A stretch of 64,000 nt of DNA from Microthrixaceae bacterium (GTDB lineage Bacteria; Actinomycetota; Acidimicrobiia; Acidimicrobiales; Microtrichaceae). Each line of letters begins with the position of its first letter. The first letter of the stretch is position 1. The stretch is from assembly GCA_023958095.1 (NCBI GenBank), contig JAMLGJ010000001.1, positions 147,180 through 211,179 of the forward strand, given 5' to 3'. The notes beneath the pieces were generated by a model. It did not search any database and was not told where the DNA came from. It worked only from the letters and a program-made list of their open reading frames with translations. The translations under genes were made by a program, and so were the position numbers. Positions 60,852 to 64,000 of the stretch are shown here, in pieces.

Positions 60852-62126
60852 ATGGACCAGTCGGTTGTGATCGTCGGAGGTGGGTTCGGAGGGGTCGGCT
60901 GTGCCCACGTGCTCGCCCACCACGGCGTCGAGGTGACACTGCTCGACAAGAACGACTACCACCAGTTTCAACCGCTGCTCTACCAGCTCGCCACCGCGCA
61001 GATCGGTCTGCCGGACCTGGCGAGGCCACTTCGGGGCATCTTCGCCAAGTCCGACTCGGTGAGGGTCGTCACCGGTGAGGTCACGGCGATCGACCCGACC
61101 GCGCACACCGTGGAGCTGGCAGACGGCACCGGCTTCTCGGGCGACGCCCTGGTGCTGGCAGCCGGGGCCCAGCCCAACTTCTTCGGCGTACCAGGAGCCG
61201 CTGAGCACGCCTTTCCGCTGTACTCGGTCGAGGACGCCGAACGGGTTCGTTCCCGGTTGCTCGGCGCACTCGACGCGGTCGACAGCGAACCCGAGCTGGT
61301 GGACCGGGGCGGCCTCACGATCGTCATCGTGGGCGCCGGCCCGACCGGGGTGGAGACCGCCGGAGCGTTCGCCGAGACCATCCGCGACATCGTGCCCGGA
61401 GCCTATGAGAACCTGCCGGTGGAGAAGGCCAGGATCGTACTGGTCGACCACTCGGACGTGGTTCTCGGCGCCTTCTCGGAGCGTGCACAGCACTACGCGG
61501 CCGAACGCCTCGAGGCCGACGGCGTGGAACTCCGCCTCGGAGTCGGCGTCTCCGAGGTCGCCAACGGCCACGTCGTGCTCAGCGACGGCTCCACCATCAC
61601 CACCCGCACCGTCATCTGGGCCGGCGGGGAGAAGGCCTGCGACCTGGTCGGGCGATCGGGACTGCCGACCGGGCGGGGTGGCCGCGTGGACGTGGAGGCC
61701 GACCTGGGCGTCGCGGGGTTCCCGGGTGTGTACGTCGTGGGCGACGCCGCGAACGTTCCCGGGCCCGACGGTGACACGCTGCCCCAGCTCGGATCGGTGG
61801 CCCTGCAATCGGGACGGTGGGCCGCGCAGAACATCCTCGCGGTCGCAGCCGGTGAGCCGAGCAAGCCCTTCGACTACCACGACAAGGGCATCATGGCGAT
61901 GATCGGCCGCAACGCTGCGGTGGCCGAGCTCGGAACGAAGCGCCACGAGATCGACGGTCCCTTCGCCTACGCGGCCTGGCTGGGCGTGCACGCCTCGCTG
62001 CTGGAGGGCACCCGCCAGAAGCTCTCTGCGCTGATGACCTGGGGCTGGGACTACGCGAGCAAGCGGAGACCCAGGGCCCTGGCTGACCGACCCGATGCAT
62101 CGGTGATCGACTGGGACGACGACTGA
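60852..62126 (+). CDS. ndh: NADH dehydrogenase, type II (NDH-2)
   Basis: A 424-residue flavoprotein. [18 protein letters not shown] is the FAD loop and [19 protein letters not shown] the NADH loop. [20 protein letters not shown] and YVVGDAANV are NDH-2 blocks. It transfers electrons from NADH to menaquinone at the membrane without pumping. GAGGTG precedes the ATG. Ferredoxin-NADP reductase-like enzymes are a remote alternative. Confidence 0.9.
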   Translation: MDQSVVIVGGGFGGVGCAHVLAHHGVEVTLLDKNDYHQFQPLLYQLATAQIGLPDLARPLRGIFAKSDSVRVVTGEVTAIDPTAHTVELADGTGFSGDALVLAAGAQPNFFGVPGAAEHAFPLYSVEDAERVRSRLLGALDAVDSEPELVDRGGLTIVIVGAGPTGVETAGAFAETIRDIVPGAYENLPVEKARIVLVDHSDVVLGAFSERAQHYAAERLEADGVELRLGVGVSEVANGHVVLSDGSTITTRTVIWAGGEKACDLVGRSGLPTGRGGRVDVEADLGVAGFPGVYVVGDAANVPGPDGDTLPQLGSVALQSGRWAAQNILAVAAGEPSKPFDYHDKGIMAMIGRNAAVAELGTKRHEIDGPFAYAAWLGVHASLLEGTRQKLSALMTWGWDYASKRRPRALADRPDASVIDWDDD

Positions 62127-62280
62127 GCAGACCGCCCGGTCATCGTGGAGAACTGCCGTGGTACCTTCGGCGTGTCCCGGCCTGCCCGACCAGGGCGTGC
62201 ACGACCACCTGCGAACCGACGCCAGCACCGGGCGACACGGCTGCGGTGGACAGAGGGACCGCCAACTCAGGGGGAATGCA

Positions 62281-62700
62281 TTGACCGATCAGGTTCCACT
62301 GGTGGACTACCTCGTGCTCGGCGACGAGCCACACCTCGTGGCGCACGAGTGCACCGATTGCTCGGCTCGCTACTTCGACCGCCGCAACGCCTGCGCCAGA
62401 TGTGGCGGCGCGGGTGAGGACCAGTTCCGCATCGTCGCGATCCCCAACGAGGGGGAGCTGCGCACCTTCACGATCGTGTCGTTCGCGGCGCCGGGCATAC
62501 CGGTGCCCTTCGTTGCAGGGGTGATCGACTGCGGGGGCACCCCGGTGCGGGGCAACGTGGTCAACGTCGAACCCGATGCCGACCACGTGTCACTCGGCAT
62601 GCCGGTGAGGCTCACGACCTTCGGCATCGGCGAGGACAGTGAGGGAACCGAGGCAGTCGGCTTCGGCTACGAACCGATCGATCCGGCGGAGGTGGCGTGA
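62281..62700 (+). CDS. DUF35 zinc-ribbon/OB-fold protein
   Basis: A 139-residue acyl-CoA-associated OB-fold protein. ECTDCSARYFDRRNACARCGG carries the four zinc cysteines (two CxxC, shortened here as ECTDC and CARC). PVPFVAGVIDCGGTPVRGNV is the OB core. TTG 62281 follows AGGGGGA. It overlaps the thiolase gene (TGATG). DUF35 proteins are subunits of SCP2-type thiolases and related acyl-CoA enzymes (as in the ChsH2/Ltp2 pair). Confidence 0.85.
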   Translation: MTDQVPLVDYLVLGDEPHLVAHECTDCSARYFDRRNACARCGGAGEDQFRIVAIPNEGELRTFTIVSFAAPGIPVPFVAGVIDCGGTPVRGNVVNVEPDADHVSLGMPVRLTTFGIGEDSEGTEAVGFGYEPIDPAEVA

Positions 62701-63902
62701 TGGGTGAGGACATCTGGATCCTCGGGATCCACATGACGAAGTTCGGCAAGCGACCCGAGTCCGACATCGTGGACCTCGCCGCGGAGGCCGCCCTCGGGGC
62801 ACTCGCGGATGGCGGCGTGACGATGGCCGACATGGGTGTGCTGGCGGCCGGCAACCTGGTCAACGCCGCGAGCGGTGTCGGACAGATGCTCCAGAAGCAG
62901 ATCGGCCAGACCGGAATCCCGGTCTACAACGTCGTGAACGCGTGTGCCACCGGTGCCACGGCACTGCGCACCGCGATCATGGCGGTGCGGGCCGGCGAGT
63001 GCGACATGGGCCTGGCGGTCGGGGTCGAGAAGCTGGCCGGCGCAGGGCTGCTCGCCGGCGGTTCGCGCAAGGAGGACTCCCCCACCTGGGAACCCCATGG
63101 CCGCCAGGGCGCCGTGGCACCCCTCGATGGCCGTGTTGGCACCGAGATCATGCCGGGGGTGTTCGCCCAGATCGGCATGGAGTACGCACACACCTACGGT
63201 GGGGCCGACTTCGAGCTGTTCGCCCGGATCAGCGAGAAGAACCACATGCACTCCACCCTCAATCCGCTCGCTGCGTACAACAAGGCGATGAGCCTCGAGC
63301 AGATCATGGGTGACGTGATGATCGCCTACCCGAACACCCGGCCGATGTGCTCGGCCAACTGCGACGGAGCTGCTGCCGCGGTGGTGATCAGCGACGCGAA
63401 GCTCCGCACCCTGTCGGTCGAACAGCGGCGCAGGGCGGTCAAGGTTTCCGCCTCGGTGCTCACCTCCGACCCGTGGCAGGAGGGCTGCCAGGTCCTGCCC
63501 GATGTGAACACCCTCACCCGCGACGCCGCGCAGCAGGCCTACGAGACCGCGGGGGTCGGGCCCGAGGACCTCGACCTGGTCGAACTGCACGACTGCTTCG
63601 CAACGGCGGAGCTCGTGCACTACGACAACCTCATGCTCTGCGAGCAGGGTGGGGCGGTCGACTTCTTCGAGTCGGGGGCGCCATTCCGCGACGGATCGAT
63701 GCCGGTGAACGTCTCGGGAGGACTCCAGTCGAAGGGCCACCCGATCGGGGCCACCGGCATCGCCAACATCTGGGAGGTCTGCCACCACCTGCGCGGTGAG
63801 GCCGGTGACCGCCAGATCGATGGGGCCCGGGTGGGTCTCGCCCACGTGATCGGGCTCGGCTCCGCGTGCGGTGTGCACATCCTCGAGAAGGCCGCCGCCT
63901 GA
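62700..63902 (+). CDS. SCP2-type thiolase
   Basis: A 400-residue thiolase. NVVNACATGATAL gives the nucleophile cysteine, ELHDCFATAEL is the NEAF/HDCF block, and SKGHPIGATG holds the second histidine. It is the lipid-transfer-type thiolase or retro-aldolase that works with the DUF35 protein, whose stop it overlaps. GGAGG suits ATG 62700 better than GTG 62697. The substrate is probably an acyl-CoA. Confidence 0.9.
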   Translation: MGEDIWILGIHMTKFGKRPESDIVDLAAEAALGALADGGVTMADMGVLAAGNLVNAASGVGQMLQKQIGQTGIPVYNVVNACATGATALRTAIMAVRAGECDMGLAVGVEKLAGAGLLAGGSRKEDSPTWEPHGRQGAVAPLDGRVGTEIMPGVFAQIGMEYAHTYGGADFELFARISEKNHMHSTLNPLAAYNKAMSLEQIMGDVMIAYPNTRPMCSANCDGAAAAVVISDAKLRTLSVEQRRRAVKVSASVLTSDPWQEGCQVLPDVNTLTRDAAQQAYETAGVGPEDLDLVELHDCFATAELVHYDNLMLCEQGGAVDFFESGAPFRDGSMPVNVSGGLQSKGHPIGATGIANIWEVCHHLRGEAGDRQIDGARVGLAHVIGLGSACGVHILEKAAA

Positions 63903-64000
63903 ACCACCCCAAGAACCAAAAACCACCCAAGACCACCCCAAGACCACCCCGGGACCACCCGAACTGATCGTCGGGGGGGGGGGGGGGGGCGGGCCGCCGC
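63903..64000. other. C/A-rich repeats and poly-G run at the window end
   Basis: After the thiolase stop, short repeats of AAGACCACCCC type run to about 63960. A run of 17 G (63973-63989) follows, then GC-only bases. No gene is seen. The G run could be a real slippage tract or a sequencing artefact at a contig end. Confidence 0.6.

Overview
The window is GC-rich DNA of an actinomycete type, most likely Actinomycetota of the class Acidimicrobiia (inference). The signs are F420-type luciferase-like oxidoreductases, a class F-like sortase, frequent GTG and TTG starts, stacked ATGA and GTGA gene overlaps, and a recurring start architecture in which a TANNNT -10 box lies only 6-9 bases before the start codon (leaderless transcripts). 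No rRNA, tRNA, CRISPR array, transposase or phage gene was recognised, and there is no gap over 300 bases without a gene.

Layout. 1-8.4 kb: a minus-strand run (PLP decarboxylase, DUF1353 membrane protein, start of an F420 oxidoreductase), an ABC-2 exporter, a pterin carbinolamine dehydratase, a non-canonical thiolase-like protein, an AlbA_2 membrane protein and a type B carboxylesterase. 8.4-20.5 kb: a PAS-GGDEF cyclase, a haloalkane dehalogenase coupled to an unknown anchored protein, HdeD-like and DUF4190 membrane proteins, an acetoacetate decarboxylase-like protein with a beta-propeller lipoprotein, two bacterial PH proteins, a zinc alcohol dehydrogenase, and a fasciclin-sortase pair. 20.5-26.5 kb: a Tat-exported phosphoesterase, an MFS exporter divergent from hemG, an amidohydrolase and a small lipoprotein. 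26.5-34.3 kb: a membrane and stress-type block with SulP, two small partner proteins, DUF6325 and DUF1269-like proteins and a three-part flippase/pseudokinase fusion, closed by a 19-bp hairpin. 34.4-41.7 kb: a sulfatase module (Cys-type arylsulfatase, MalT/LuxR regulator, DUF1269 protein, anaerobic-type sulfatase maturase). 41.7-45.6 kb: an RDD protein carrying sixteen perfect-length nonapeptide repeats, then feoA-feoB and a third small gene. 45.6-48.6 kb: F420 oxidoreductase, DUF2252 protein and a hypothetical protein.

49.15-52.3 kb looks like an inserted accessory segment. Its left edge is a junction where a beta-propeller gene (minus) and an XRE-type regulator (plus) are both missing their N-termini. 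It carries a PUA-like/Mrr restriction-type protein, a 42-bp perfect palindrome over a promoter, a two-gene toxin-antitoxin candidate and a DUF3427 protein without its helicase. 52.4-64 kb returns to housekeeping and accessory metabolism: transglutaminase, YggU, a broken coiled-coil gene, a leishmanolysin-like lipoprotein, a FUSC protein divergent from an ArsR-SRPBCC pair, aldose epimerase, glucose-6-phosphate dehydrogenase divergent from NADH dehydrogenase II, and a DUF35-thiolase pair. The window ends in a 17-base G run that may be an assembly artefact.

The strongest candidates for something new are the nonapeptide-repeat RDD protein, the palindrome-controlled toxin-antitoxin and restriction segment with its double-truncation edge, and the flippase/pseudokinase fusion.
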